Source of the DNA: a bacterium
GTDB lineage: Bacteria; Armatimonadota; Zipacnadia; Zipacnadales; Zipacnadaceae
DNA: 64,000 bases
Assembly (NCBI GenBank): GCA_030603495.1
Contig: JAUVXR010000002.1
Coordinates: 62,001-126,000 of the forward strand
Reading direction: 5' to 3'
Shown here in pieces: positions 51,550-60,935 of this stretch (position 1 is its first letter; every line of letters starts with the position of its first letter). The position numbers were made by a program, and so were the translations under genes. The notes under the pieces were generated by a model. It was not told the origin of the DNA. It made no database searches and saw only the letters and a program-made list of their open reading frames with translations.

Positions 51550-52499
51550 CTACCAAGCCTGGCGGTAGATCTCCTCGACCAACTCCATCGTCTTGATCGC
51601 GTCCTCGAACGAGGCAATCGGCTGGGTGCCGGACTTCACGCAGTCAATGAAGTAGCGGTTCTCATCGAAGAAACCGTAGTAGCGGTAGTGCTCATCACTG
51701 TCGGCGAACTGCTGGGCATCGAGCCTCTCAACGAACTCCTCGCCATTGATGTGGATCACAGATTCATAGTCACCATTGATGAAGGCTGAGGCACCGTCGG
51801 TGTGCAGCTCGAACTGGTGGACGCGGGCACCAGCGCGCCAATTGGCCAGCAGTACCCCCACGCAACCGTTATCGAACTGAACCAGCGCCGTGAAGCTGTC
51901 GTCGAAGTCGCAGTGCACTTTCCGCACTGAGCTGGCCACCCGGGTCACCTCGCCGCCGGCCAGCCAGCGCAGCGTATCAACGGCGTGCACGGCATCACAC
52001 GATAGTATGGGCCCTGAGCGTCAGGGTGACACTTGTAGAAGGTAGACACCACCTGCTGGACCCGGTCGCTGTGTGCCAGGACCTTCTCCCGGCAGTGGGT
52101 GAGCACGGGAATGAAGCGACGGTTCCAGCCGACCATGCCGATTACGTCGTTTTTCTCAGCATACCTTGCCATCCACGTAACCTGATGGGCAGTTATGCCC
52201 GGAGGCTTCTCGACAAAGATGTTAAGGCCCATCTCCAGGCAGTCAATGGTCAGGTCGTAGAGGTGGTGCGGCGGCATTATAATGTAGATTGCATCCGGCT
52301 GGGTCTCTTCCACCATTGCTCGATAATCCGTGAAGCGGCCCTCGACACCGTAGCGGTCAGCGGTTGCCTCCAAGCGCTCCGTATTAAGATCGCATATCCC
52401 CACCAGATCAACATCATCCATGTCGGCTAAAGATGGATAATGTACAGCAGTGGCCATACCACCGGCACCAATGAAACAGACTCGTACTTGGTCGCTCAT
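51550..52499 (-). pseudogene. Gfo/Idh/MocA family oxidoreductase, single-base frameshift
   Basis: NAD(P)-dependent oxidoreductase acting on sugars or inositols. The N-terminal Rossmann part begins MSDQVRVCFIGAGGMATAVH and contains IFVEKPPGIT (the family EKP) and GMVGWNRRFIPVLTHCREKV. The second domain (VHAVDTLRWLAGGEVTRVAS ... AIKTMELVEEIYRQAW) is in another frame. The switch falls at GGGCCC (52009-52014): adding one base to the C run restores QGPILSCDAVHAVDTLRWLA, an uninterrupted family sequence. The lesion is therefore one missing base in a homopolymer, either a real mutation or an assembly error. No other damage is seen, and its stop and start are normal. Confidence 0.88.
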
Positions 52500-52526
52500 G
52501 TTGGCCCTCTTTCGAGATTGTTGCAC

Positions 52527-52837
52527 AAGCTACCTCTCACAATTGAGACAGCACGATATTCAGTTTTTTTGAAGCCATAGTTCTGGCATTACTTATCCAG
52601 TTTCTTGGTCTAGTTGTGGTTCAGGCGCTTTCTAAGCGATATGTCACGGGCACCATTTCAGCCGTCGTAGCCGTAGGCTACTATGGCGAAGTCGGCCTGG
52701 TTGTTTGTCGTCGTCCCGCGATGTGTCTCGCTGCCTATCACCTCCTCAGCCTACCGCCGGACATAGCTTGCCGCTGGTTCGGCACAGTCCGGCGCTCAAT
52801 AGTCTGACTATCTTCTGGCAATTGACCACGATACACG
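52527..52837. other. Region without recognisable gene
   Basis: AT-richer than its surroundings, between the oxidoreductase and the transposase remnant. Short open frames on both strands have no ribosome site and no recognisable sequence. I see no repeat or RNA. Confidence 0.4.
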
Positions 52838-53160
52838 TCAGCACCACTTGCCCTCTAACTTTAGCCAGGCCCCAGTAGCGCACCTTCCCCAGTGCTTACT
52901 TTCAAAACTCATGCTGTTATGAGCGTGCTTGGCACGGGCGTTGCGTTGAGCGAAGTGGGTGTCTAAAGTGCGGCGTCGCTCAACTGGGTCTTCGAAGTTC
53001 CTACCGAAAAGCACGCGGCGTTTGGTCTGGTTGAAGATCGCTTCCACCGGGTTCAGCCATGGACTGTAAGTGCATAAGGGGAACAGGAATATCACCGGGC
53101 GGCGCGCAAGCGCTGCGCCGCAGAAGTCCCGGAGGGCCGCGGCCGAAGCTGTCGCCGCAA
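52838..53160 (-). pseudogene. IS630-type transposase C-terminal remnant
   Basis: The minus-strand frame reads ALRDFCGAALARRPVIFLFP then LCTYSPWLNPVEAIFNQTKR and RVLFGRNFEDPVERRRTLDT. This is the last part of the IS630/Tc1-like DDE domain ('lP.YSPeLNPiE.iw...K'). The catalytic Asp residues and N-terminus are absent; no inverted repeat was found. It is joined in another frame to an unrelated small frame upstream. Confidence 0.75.
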
Positions 53161-53388
53161 CTCGTGCTGATTGGGTTCGCCCAGAAACTTGAAGTACAGT
53201 TGGGGCACTTCCGCCACTTCGTACACCGCGTCCATACCTTTCTCAGGATCAAGAAAGCCACCGTACTGTAAATCGACGTGATACCTATCGGTCGGCGTCT
53301 CCGCGCACGCCGCAAGGATCAGCCCCCGTGCGCCCGAGAATCCAGCGTTGTCGAGTATTTCGTCCAGCTCAAGCTCAGATGTACGCAT
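53092..53388 (-). pseudogene. Small unknown gene truncated by the transposase remnant
   Basis: The frame begins MRTSELELDEILDNAGFSGA and runs to LYFKFLGEPNQHELRRQ before continuing into transposase DNA out of frame. GGAAGGGGA precedes the ATG, and a good promoter lies upstream, so the 5' end is genuine. The C-terminus appears to have been replaced. Family unknown. Confidence 0.45.
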
Positions 53389-53454
53389 CAGGTGTCCCCT
53401 TCCGGCGCATTGCTACGTGTTGCCGTCCGGATTCTCGTCCATCGCTTGATACAC

Positions 53455-53483
53455 ATTATAGCATATATGTTCTAATACGACAA
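53455..53483 (-). promoter_or_regulatory. Promoter of the truncated small gene
   Basis: TTGTCG, 17-base spacer, TATAAT on the minus strand, about 65 bases before the ATG of the small frame. Confidence 0.55.
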
Positions 53484-53927
53484 CCACTTCGCTTCGCGTT
53501 TCGCCAGGAGCCCGAAGTATAGTACGCTGGTCTTACGCATGCCCCGCTCTGGTATTCCCTGCAATCTGCGGCATTCCCTCCTGCACTCCAGCGGGGGCGA
53601 CGCCCGGCCCGGGGTGACCATGACCTAAAGCGGCGAAGGATCGGTAGTCTTGCCTATACCCAGGCGAGACTGTCTCTGCTATCGCCTAAGAGCTGTCATA
53701 TTTGTTCAATTCGGGGCAGAAGCTTCTTCATAACTGTTCCAATCTCGGGTTGTGTTAGCCAAATGATCCGCAGCAGGAGAAATCGGTGCAGGAAACAAAG
53801 AATGTTAAACGCAGCAACAGAGGATATGGGAAATGCCAGGTATAGTAAAGTGCAATGTCTGCCTAACGCAAACGAGCCGGATGAAGTTCCTTCTGTCGTA
53901 GATCTTCAGCGAGAATGATAGCAGCAC
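53484..53927. other. Intergenic region upstream of the propeller-secretin gene
   Basis: About 440 bases with no recognisable coding sequence or RNA gene; the overall base composition drops in GC from 53700 on. Presumably contains the promoter for the plus-strand gene that follows, but no clear box pair is seen. Confidence 0.4.
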
Positions 53928-56374
53928 ATGCCAATTTGCCACGAGAGGAGTGCCGGCGTCTTGATCACCATAAATAGACAATTCTTCCGTTGCCCCACGT
54001 GTATCGTTGTATATTGTGTGATCCTTGTGGGTGGTGCCACCAGCATAGCTTCAGCGTATGAGGTCGCGCCCGGGCTTGACATGCAGCGGTTGACCGAGGA
54101 CGGGAAGTCGTATACCGAGCGGGGCATGGGATTTGCCCCCCAAGGCGACAGCATCGTATTATACAAAGAGGTCACGAAGTCGCAACGCGAGCTATGGTTG
54201 ATCAAGGCTGACGGCACCGAGACGCAAGCTATCAGTCCTGTGGGGTGGCCCACGATTGCCGGATGGTCACCTGATGGGAGCAAAGTAGGTTACGTCTTTG
54301 CCAACAATAACGATCCCGAGAGCGAAGCTTCCATTTGCGTGTACGATACGGCTACCAGTGAGACTACGAGGATTGCGGGAGGCTACTAGCTACGTGATTT
54401 TGGTGCGGGGTGCAACGCGCCTCCCATCTGGGCGCCCGACGGCAGCCACCTGGCCTATCAGATTCATGACCGCCAGCGCGAAGCGTGGTTCTTGTGGGTC
54501 TTTCCCGCCGATGGTGGCACACCCGCGCGCCTTGGGGGCAACCTGGCAGGGACGAAAGCTTTCGATACGAACGGATCTTGGTCTCCCGATGGTCACGAGA
54601 TCGCCTTCGTTGCGTACCCGTCGGAAGGATCAGAAACAGAGATCTACCGGTGCAAAATAGACGGCACTGGCCTGTTCAAGATCACCGACGACCGACGAGA
54701 TTGTGGCGAACCCAAGTGGTCACCAGATGGAGAGTGGATCGTCTTCTTCTCTGCCAAAGACCGACTGCCTGAGGAAGTGCGTATGGGCTGGAAGTGGAAT
54801 CTGCTCCTCGTGCGCCCGGATGGCACCGAAGAGCACACTATTCTCAGCGGGAACAGCCAGACCACCGAAGGTCGAGCAACGTACGTACACCCAGAATGGT
54901 CTCCTGACCAGAGCTTCGTTGTTTGCCATGGTAGCGTTCGAGATAGGGATGATCACTCTTACAACGGTACGTATCTGGTTGACTGGCAGCAATACACGTC
55001 TGAGCCCAAGCTCATACTGGGGCACCACTTGGAGATAGGAATCAGAACTGGGGCCATGATTGGGCGATATCACCTGATTCGAAGAAGGTCTTCCGCCACG
55101 GCTCGACAAGCGTTCTTCGGGGAACAGGACGCGAAGCGCAAGACACCGATTACGGCGGCCGCCTCGAAGTGTACGACGTCGCCACCGGCGAGGTTGCCAA
55201 GTTGATCTCCTACCGTGAGGAAAAGGACCCTTACTACCTGTACGGGGCAGAAATAACTAATGACGCCGAATCATGGGCACCGGACAGTAGGTGGATACTA
55301 ATATGCCAAGCGAAAGTCATTAGCTGGGAGCAAGAGCAATTCGAGCCCGACTTGTACGTACTGACTATTCCAGGGGCAGCGGAAGCCGAAGAGGCCACCC
55401 CCGGCGCTGAGACGCCTCCTGCCGAAGCGAGCCTTCCCGCGCCGCTGAGTGCCCATCTGATCCGCCCCAAGTACCTGACCGTGGAGCAAGTACTCGCAGT
55501 CATTCCTCAAGAATACCAGTCACATATTCAGGCAGAGCCGGAGCGGAACATATTGATGGTCACGGGGGGTGCTGAATTCACCGAACAGATTCGAGAGTAT
55601 CTGGCAGCAATCGACGTCCCGGCACCACAAGTGACACTTGATGTGTTAGCCACAGAGATGTCGAAGCAAGCCAGCCGTGACCTGGGGCTGGATTGGAGCT
55701 ACGCCAAAGGGCGTTTCGGAGCGTACCTTCCGATTGGGGACCTCGGGTTGGGACAGGCTGTCTATCAAGGGGTGGGCAAGCTTGACGAGGAGTTCTTCGT
55801 GGCCCTGAACGCACTCGAGGAGAAGGGTGCTGCGACCGTCTACGCCAATCCGCGTCTTGCTGCAATCAGCGGGAAGTCCGCCGAGTTAAGAATCCGCCGG
55901 GTCAAGTACTACTTCTACACCCAAGGATACGATGCACAGGGCAACCCAATCATTCGGCAGAGTGACATTTCCGCGGACATCACTGGCAAGATTACTCCTC
56001 GGGTTGTGGGGGATGGACACATACTGATCGATATTGAGGTGGGTGTTGGCAACTTCATCTTTACCTCAGCTAGCACCTTGCCTGACGTCACCACTCGGGA
56101 TGTTAAGGCTAACGTCGCTGTGAACGAAGGGGAGACCATCATGATCGGCGGTCTTGTGCTTCGGCAGCAAACACGTGCCGTCAGCAAGACCCCCATATTG
56201 GGTGACATCCCGCTGATTGGCAACTTGTTCCGCAAGAGCCATTGGGATACCGAGGAAACGGTCCTGACGATCTTTATCACACCCTACATCGGCTTGCGAC
56301 CTGAGCAGACTGCCGAGTCTGAGGGCCACGAGAACTTGCGCCCTCCAAGACTGGGCAAGACTAGTGGTGGTTAG
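53928..56374 (+). pseudogene. TolB-type beta-propeller fused to a secretin domain, two lesions
   Basis: Three pieces in order form one protein of about 815 residues. Signal peptide, then WD40/TolB-like blades (TIAGWSPDGSKVGYVF; CNAPPIWAPDGSHLAYQIHD; NGSWSPDGHEIAFVAYPSEG; EPKWSPDGEWIVFFSAKDRL), a Pro-rich linker (ATPGAETPPAEASLPAPLSA), a short N-domain (VLAVIPQEYQSHIQAEPERN) and a secretin core ending SKTPILGDIPLIGNLFRKSH with ETVLTIFITPYI, as in type II/IV pilus secretins. An in-frame TAG (54387-54389) interrupts blade 2-3, and a frameshift near 55035 separates HHLEIG from NQNWGHDWAISPDSKKVF. Function would be outer-membrane export; the combination of a propeller with a secretin is uncommon. 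Confidence 0.8.
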
Positions 56375-56379
56375 CATTG

Positions 56380-56530
56380 CCTGCAAGCGTACGCCCTTGG
56401 TCTCTGCGCAGCATCCAGGTCAAGCTGATCAAGATCGGGGCCAAGGTAGTTCGCCACGCCCGACAGGTAATTTTCCAGATGGCGGAGGTGGCGGTATCCA
56501 AGGAGCTCTTTGAGCAAGCACTGGCGTGAA
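56380..56530 (+). pseudogene. IS1380-type transposase C-terminal remnant
   Basis: The plus strand reads WSLRSIQVKLIKIGAKVVRH then ARQVIFQMAEVAVSKELFEQ and stops. This is the well-known C-terminal segment of IS1380/IS4-like DDE transposases ('lr.iLvKIGAKVVRHgr.v.FQmAEVavpr.LF'). Everything upstream of it is missing. It begins directly after the stop of the secretin gene. Confidence 0.8.
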
Positions 56531-56608
56531 TCTGGGCCTTAGCGCCTGGCACCGGTGACGGTGCGGCCGACGCCCGCGTTACTGATAGCCACTGTCTCAC
56601 CCACCCAG

Positions 56609-57018
56609 CTACAAACTCAGCCCCAGTTGGTGCTTAGCAACAAGCAAAGCCTCCCGGGCCCCCTCGGTCTCCTCACAAAGCTCATCGAACATACCCGGTC
56701 TTAACTCAGCATTGCGGGAGAGGGGGAGAGAAGAGTAGCGCTGCTCTTGAAGGACCTGAGCGGCCAGTACCCTCGCGCGGATCACGGCGGAAGGCTCACC
56801 GGAAGGGGGGGAGAAGACCTCCTCATCGGAAAGCGGGGGAACCCACACTCTCAGGTCAATGCGATCCCAGATAGGCCCGGACATCTTAGCGACATACTTT
56901 TGGCGCTGAGACCTGGTGCAGCGGCACTCGATACAAGGATGACCCCAGTACTCCAATGGGGGCCTACAGCCACAAGGATGCCCACGACAGAAATCGTCAA
57001 AAACCGGCCAGAATGCCC
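56609..57018 (-). pseudogene. C-terminal fragment of ComM/YifB-type Mg-chelatase-like ATPase
   Basis: The minus strand reads DDFCRGHPCGCRPPLEYWGH then PCIECRCTRSQRQKYVAKMS and GPIWDRIDLRVWVPPLSDEE, ending KHQLGLSL. This is the segment after Walker B in ComM ('...NPCPCGy.g....C.Cs..qi..Y..rlSGPllDRiDl.v.vp'). The AAA+ core before it and the final helix bundle after it are missing; a TAA closes the frame upstream. ComM normally aids recombination of incoming DNA. Confidence 0.85.
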
Positions 57019-57270
57019 CTTACGCACGTCAGGCGGCGATTTGGTAAATTGGCATCCGCTACCACCAGATAGCCCCCCCGCCAGGTCGCCCGCTGGGGTG
57101 GGGGGAAGATGGTGCACAGAGGGGGGTGAGTGGGGTGAGGGGGCAAGGGTGAAGAGTAGGTGGGGAGGGTAAGCAACGGGTGATTTGGTTGTGATATTGG
57201 AACAAGAATGGGATAAATAGGGGCAGCATCAGAATCAGAAGTAAACAACGGTGTAGAACCAGGAGCAGAC
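57019..57270. other. Low-complexity purine/pyrimidine-skewed stretch
   Basis: Contains long G-rich runs on the plus strand (about 57090-57170). No coding frame recognised. Confidence 0.4.
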
Positions 57271-57462
57271 TTGAAACCGGAGCAGCGTCAGGAGCTGGTG
57301 ATCAAGCGCAGACAGCGAGGCTGAAGCCTGAGGAGGATCGGTGAGGAGGTAGGTGTTAGCTACGAGACGGTTCGCGGGGACTTATCAACTGTCAGGAGAT
57401 TGGCAGTTGACTTCCTCGAGCGCACCGTAGGCAAGGATGGCAGGTCCCGCCCAGGCATGAGT
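57271..57462 (+). pseudogene. Helix-turn-helix gene remnant with internal stop
   Basis: Reads LKPEQRQELVIKRRQRG-stop-SLRRIGEEVGVSYETVRGDL then RLAVDFLERTVGKDGRSRPG. This matches regulators with a 'lslRqIaeevGvs..TVrrDL' helix-turn-helix followed by 'vGkDGr.rP', as in ParB-like or phage-type proteins. A TGA sits before the recognition helices. The rest of the gene is not seen. Confidence 0.6.
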
Positions 57463-57733
57463 ATATACTTGCGTGTACGTTTCCAGGCATGTTTTCTTGT
57501 CACAGGGAGGAAAGAATCGGGGGACCTGCTTCGATCCTGTGAGTATCCACACCGGACGTCAATACGCGGTGGGCGATATCTATACATATTGGGCACGGTC
57601 AGTTGCCGTCAGAACCTGTTGTGAGCAAACGCAATACGTGACAGCACAGGGCGGACAACTGGCTCGTTGTTGCCCCTTGCGCACGGCTGAAAGTCGGCCG
57701 CTTTACCACCACGAGCAATGGCCGCGTCGGTTC

Positions 57734-57760
57734 TTGCCTTATGACTGCGTCATAAGGCAA
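57734..57760. repeat. Perfect 12-bp inverted repeat with 3-base loop
   Basis: TTGCCTTATGAC-TGC-GTCATAAGGCAA. No adjacent gene, no T tract. Could be an operator, a mobile-element end or a structured RNA stem. Confidence 0.7.
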
Positions 57761-58445
57761 TCCCCAGCAACATCCCTAGCCCAGACGGGCACATGACCAG
57801 GATTATCACCCTTCGGCTTGGCATGACAAAGCCGACTATGCTGCTGAGGAAGAAGAAGCGAACAGGAACGTTGGGGGAAGAGCAGGGGAATCCATGTAGC
57901 ACTTCAATACGTGGCAACAAGTAAGCCGAGTTCTGGGCTCAAAATCCCTAGTTATCCGCCCATTTTCGGGCTCATAGTGGGTGCATAATTGGTGATATTA
58001 TCCCACTTTCCCGGAATCCTGCAACCTCGCTTACGCCATCTACTGTATTCCCCGCCACCTATTGAGAAACCTTCTTTTTCACCGAAATCCAGCACTAACA
58101 TCTCTCATCCAAATCCGCCTCGGATGAAGCGGCGACCATCTGAAGTCGGTTGAAGCTGCTGGCTGCTAAACCGCGTTCATCTATTGACGTGAGATAAGCA
58201 CAGCAACAAGAGCCGGGCAATAGGCAAGAAGTTGGCCGACTATTTGAAGGAAGGATTGAAATTCCGCTGGCTCCCCGGGACCCCCCAAAATCCGAACTTT
58301 CCCCCCTTTAGTTAACATAATACTGTACCTAAAGCCGGAATTTGTCCGAAATGGGCGCCCTGAACGTCTGGGCTACTGCTATGCCCTGACCGTCGCAACA
58401 TTCTCAGCACCGCCCGAAACACGCAGAGTTAGGAGAGAGACGCCT
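57761..58445. other. Non-coding stretch in the decay zone
   Basis: About 680 bases in which I recognise no gene, RNA or repeat. GC content is lower than in the flanking operons. Confidence 0.4.
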
Positions 58446-58595
58446 CTGGAAAGGGCTCAGCGATTCCAGCGGATGCTCGACTCTGGCCAGGTCAGGAATA
58501 GAGCAGATCTCGCCAGGACGCTCGGTTGCTCAAGGGCGTGGGTGACCAAGGTCCTGCGCACCCTTGCCTACAGCGATGCGGGCTCCTCTCCGTGA
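58446..58595 (+). pseudogene. Helix-turn-helix fragment of a recombinase/regulator-type gene
   Basis: The 49-codon frame reads LERAQRFQRMLDSGQVRNRA then DLARTLGCSRAWVTKVLRTL followed by AYSDAGSSP-stop. This is the 'aelAr.lGcSrawVtkvLrLL' helix seen in ParB-like and recombinase-associated proteins. No start codon or further domain is present, so it is a fragment. Confidence 0.5.
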
Positions 58596-59095
58596 ACGGG
58601 ACTCGGTGGCTGCTGTGGAACTTGCCCACTTCGGGGAGACGGCCGCTCACCAGGCTGGGGCCGTGGCTTGTCCACTGACCGCTATGGCTTTCGCCGGGCT
58701 CGCCGCCGTGGTCTGCAGCACGTATCCCGAGGTCCGAAAGCCATCTTGTCAGAGCGAATAGAATTCCGAAGAAGAAGTCAAGACTGTCACTGACAGCCTA
58801 TACACCGTGCCATCCCGTCCTCCCCAACTGCGCAGATCAGTCCTGGGACCTTACGGGGCACAGCGCCGTCCTATATCGGATAAAGCTGCTATTTGGTCAT
58901 TCCGCGGCGGTCAGTTCCCTCCATGATCTTCCATCCACACTAGAGACTAATACTCTTGGTCCATTACGGCAGAAACCGCTGATGCTGTCGCCGCGGGCAA
59001 AGCGACAAACGGTCAATGTCGAGTATCTCATCCGGGCCCGCTGCTTCCGGCACGCAACGAGGACACACTTTAGATCGGCTCCCGCAGGGGGATGC
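58596..59095. other. Non-coding stretch before the molybdate/tungstate operon end
   Basis: Short open frames only; nothing recognisable and no clear terminator after the transporter ATPase stop. Confidence 0.4.
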
Positions 59096-60133
59096 TCAGA
59101 AGCAATGTACGGCGGAGCTCTTGAAGGTGCAATACAGTTCAGTGCCCACGTCTATACCCAGAACATTGAATGACTCGTACGTGACGAGGGCCGTTAGGCT
59201 CAATGCACCGCTGGATATGCGCACCGCCAGCAGAGGGCCGGAATTCTCCCATTCTTCCACTGTACAGCGGAACTGATTCCGCGCGCTGGAATCAAAGGGC
59301 TGGCGGGACAGCAAAATCTCCTCAGGCTTGATCCACATGTGAGATATGGACTCGTCAGCCAAAGCCGCGTGAATCTCCACTCCGCCGGCGCGACATATGC
59401 CTTGGCTAGCAGAATCCACTGTCATGATGTTCCGCATACCGAGGAATTCGGCGACCTCCGGGTGGGAGGGCGAGCGGAACAACTCCTCGGGGGTGGCGAC
59501 CTGGCGAATGCAGCCCCCCAGCATCACCCCGATGCGGTCAGCCAGATACAGGGCGTCATCAGGGTCGTGGGTCACGTGCAGGAAGGTGGTGCCGGTGTGT
59601 TGGTGAATGCGCCGCAGCTCATGGCGCAGTCGCGCGCGCAGGCCGACATCCACAGCCGCGAGGGGCTCGTCCAGCAACAGCATGCGCGGACGCGGGGCCA
59701 ACGCCCGGGCCAGCGCTACGCGCTGCTGCTCACCGCCGGACAGAGCACCAGTATGGCGATTCAGTAGGGCAGCGATGCCCAGCGTCTCAGCCAGAGCGCG
59801 GATCCGCCCCGCAGCTTCCCGCGACTTGACACCCCGCGCCCGCAGACCGTAGGCAATATTCCCGGCGACGGTGAGGTGGGGAAAGAGAGCATAATCCTGA
59901 TAGACGACGGCGAAGTCACGGGCTTCCGGGGGGCTGGTTGTGATGTCCTGGCCTTCGCAGAGGATCCGGCCGGCATCCGGAGCCATAAACCCGGCGACCA
60001 TTTCAATGAGAACCGTCTTCCCCTCCCCGGAAGGCCCCAACAGGACGAAGTACTCCCCCGGATTCAAACGCAGATTAAGCTCAGCGATGGTGAATAAGCC
60101 CAAACGCTTGCAGAGGGATTCAAGTTCAAGCAT
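59096..60133 (-). CDS. Molybdate/tungstate ABC transporter ATP-binding protein
   Basis: Energises uptake of tungstate or molybdate. About 345 residues from MLELESLCKRLG. Walker A GPSGEGKTVLIEMVAG (GxSGxGKT), Q-loop YQDYALFPHLTV, ABC signature LSGGEQQRVALARAL, Walker B MLLLDEPLAAVD, His switch HVTHDP. The C-terminal 120 residues (GVEIHAALADESISHMWIKP ... SLTALVTYESFNVLGI) resemble the TOBE regulatory domain of ModC/WtpC-type proteins. It overlaps the permease gene by 8 bases. The binding protein in the same operon makes tungstate/molybdate the likely substrate. Confidence 0.88.
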   Translation of the reverse strand: MLELESLCKRLGLFTIAELNLRLNPGEYFVLLGPSGEGKTVLIEMVAGFMAPDAGRILCEGQDITTSPPEARDFAVVYQDYALFPHLTVAGNIAYGLRARGVKSREAAGRIRALAETLGIAALLNRHTGALSGGEQQRVALARALAPRPRMLLLDEPLAAVDVGLRARLRHELRRIHQHTGTTFLHVTHDPDDALYLADRIGVMLGGCIRQVATPEELFRSPSHPEVAEFLGMRNIMTVDSASQGICRAGGVEIHAALADESISHMWIKPEEILLSRQPFDSSARNQFRCTVEEWENSGPLLAVRISSGALSLTALVTYESFNVLGIDVGTELYCTFKSSAVHCF

Positions 60134-60935
60134 TCTGAGCCTCCTGAGTTGGGCGACGGGCGAGGAAGCGCACGACCACAAAGATCGCCACGCAGATGAT
60201 AATCAGCAAAACCGCCACTGACCGGGCATAGGCCAGGCCATAGTCGTTGAAACGCTGAAACACCATTACCGGCGTAGTCATGGGATGATAGGCGATGATG
60301 ATCACTGCACCGAATTCGCTGATGCCCCGGGCCCACATCAGCACCATTCCCGAAAGGATGTCCCGCCAAGCCATAGGCAGGGATATAGTGAAGAACACCC
60401 GCCACGGGGAGGCGCCCAAGCTGCGGGCCGCCTTTTCCAGCCTTTCGGGCACGGCCAGAAAGCCCGCGCGGGCGGCGTTGATCAAGAAAGGCACTGATAC
60501 AAACGCCATTGCCACCGCAATCCCCGTGGCACTGCCCATTAACCCGCCCGTCATCGACCCCAGCAACGAGCGCCGGCCAATAACGGTCAGCAAGGCGATG
60601 CCGGCGGCAGAGTGCGGGATGATTATTGGCAAGTCTATAATCGCCAGTAGTGCAGTCTTACCGCAAAACTTCTTTCTCGCGAGCACGTACGACAGAGGAA
60701 CGCCCGCGAGGGTACAAATGAGCGTTGCGGCCAGGGCGGCGGCCAGCGTCAGGCGGATGGATTGGGTTACCTCTGCGTCGGCCGCGGCCTGAGAAAGCTC
60801 GCCGAACGACGATGACAATACCAATGCCAGCAACGGCGCGACGATCAAGAGCAGCACAACAGACCCCAAAGCCGCGAAAATCAGGGCGAACCAGGAGATC
60901 CGATAACTACGCGCCTCGCCCAGCACGGTGCTCAT
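60126..60935 (-). CDS. Molybdate/tungstate ABC transporter permease
   Basis: Start MSTVLGEARSYRISWFALIF overlaps the TGA of the binding-protein gene (ATGA). Six hydrophobic segments and the ABC-permease EAA loop EKAARSLGASPWRVFFTISLPM. The order and size match ModB/WtpB/TupB permeases. It ends within the first codons of the ATPase gene, so the three proteins are translationally coupled. Confidence 0.88.
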   Translation of the reverse strand: MSTVLGEARSYRISWFALIFAALGSVVLLLIVAPLLALVLSSSFGELSQAAADAEVTQSIRLTLAAALAATLICTLAGVPLSYVLARKKFCGKTALLAIIDLPIIIPHSAAGIALLTVIGRRSLLGSMTGGLMGSATGIAVAMAFVSVPFLINAARAGFLAVPERLEKAARSLGASPWRVFFTISLPMAWRDILSGMVLMWARGISEFGAVIIIAYHPMTTPVMVFQRFNDYGLAYARSVAVLLIIICVAIFVVVRFLARRPTQEAQNA

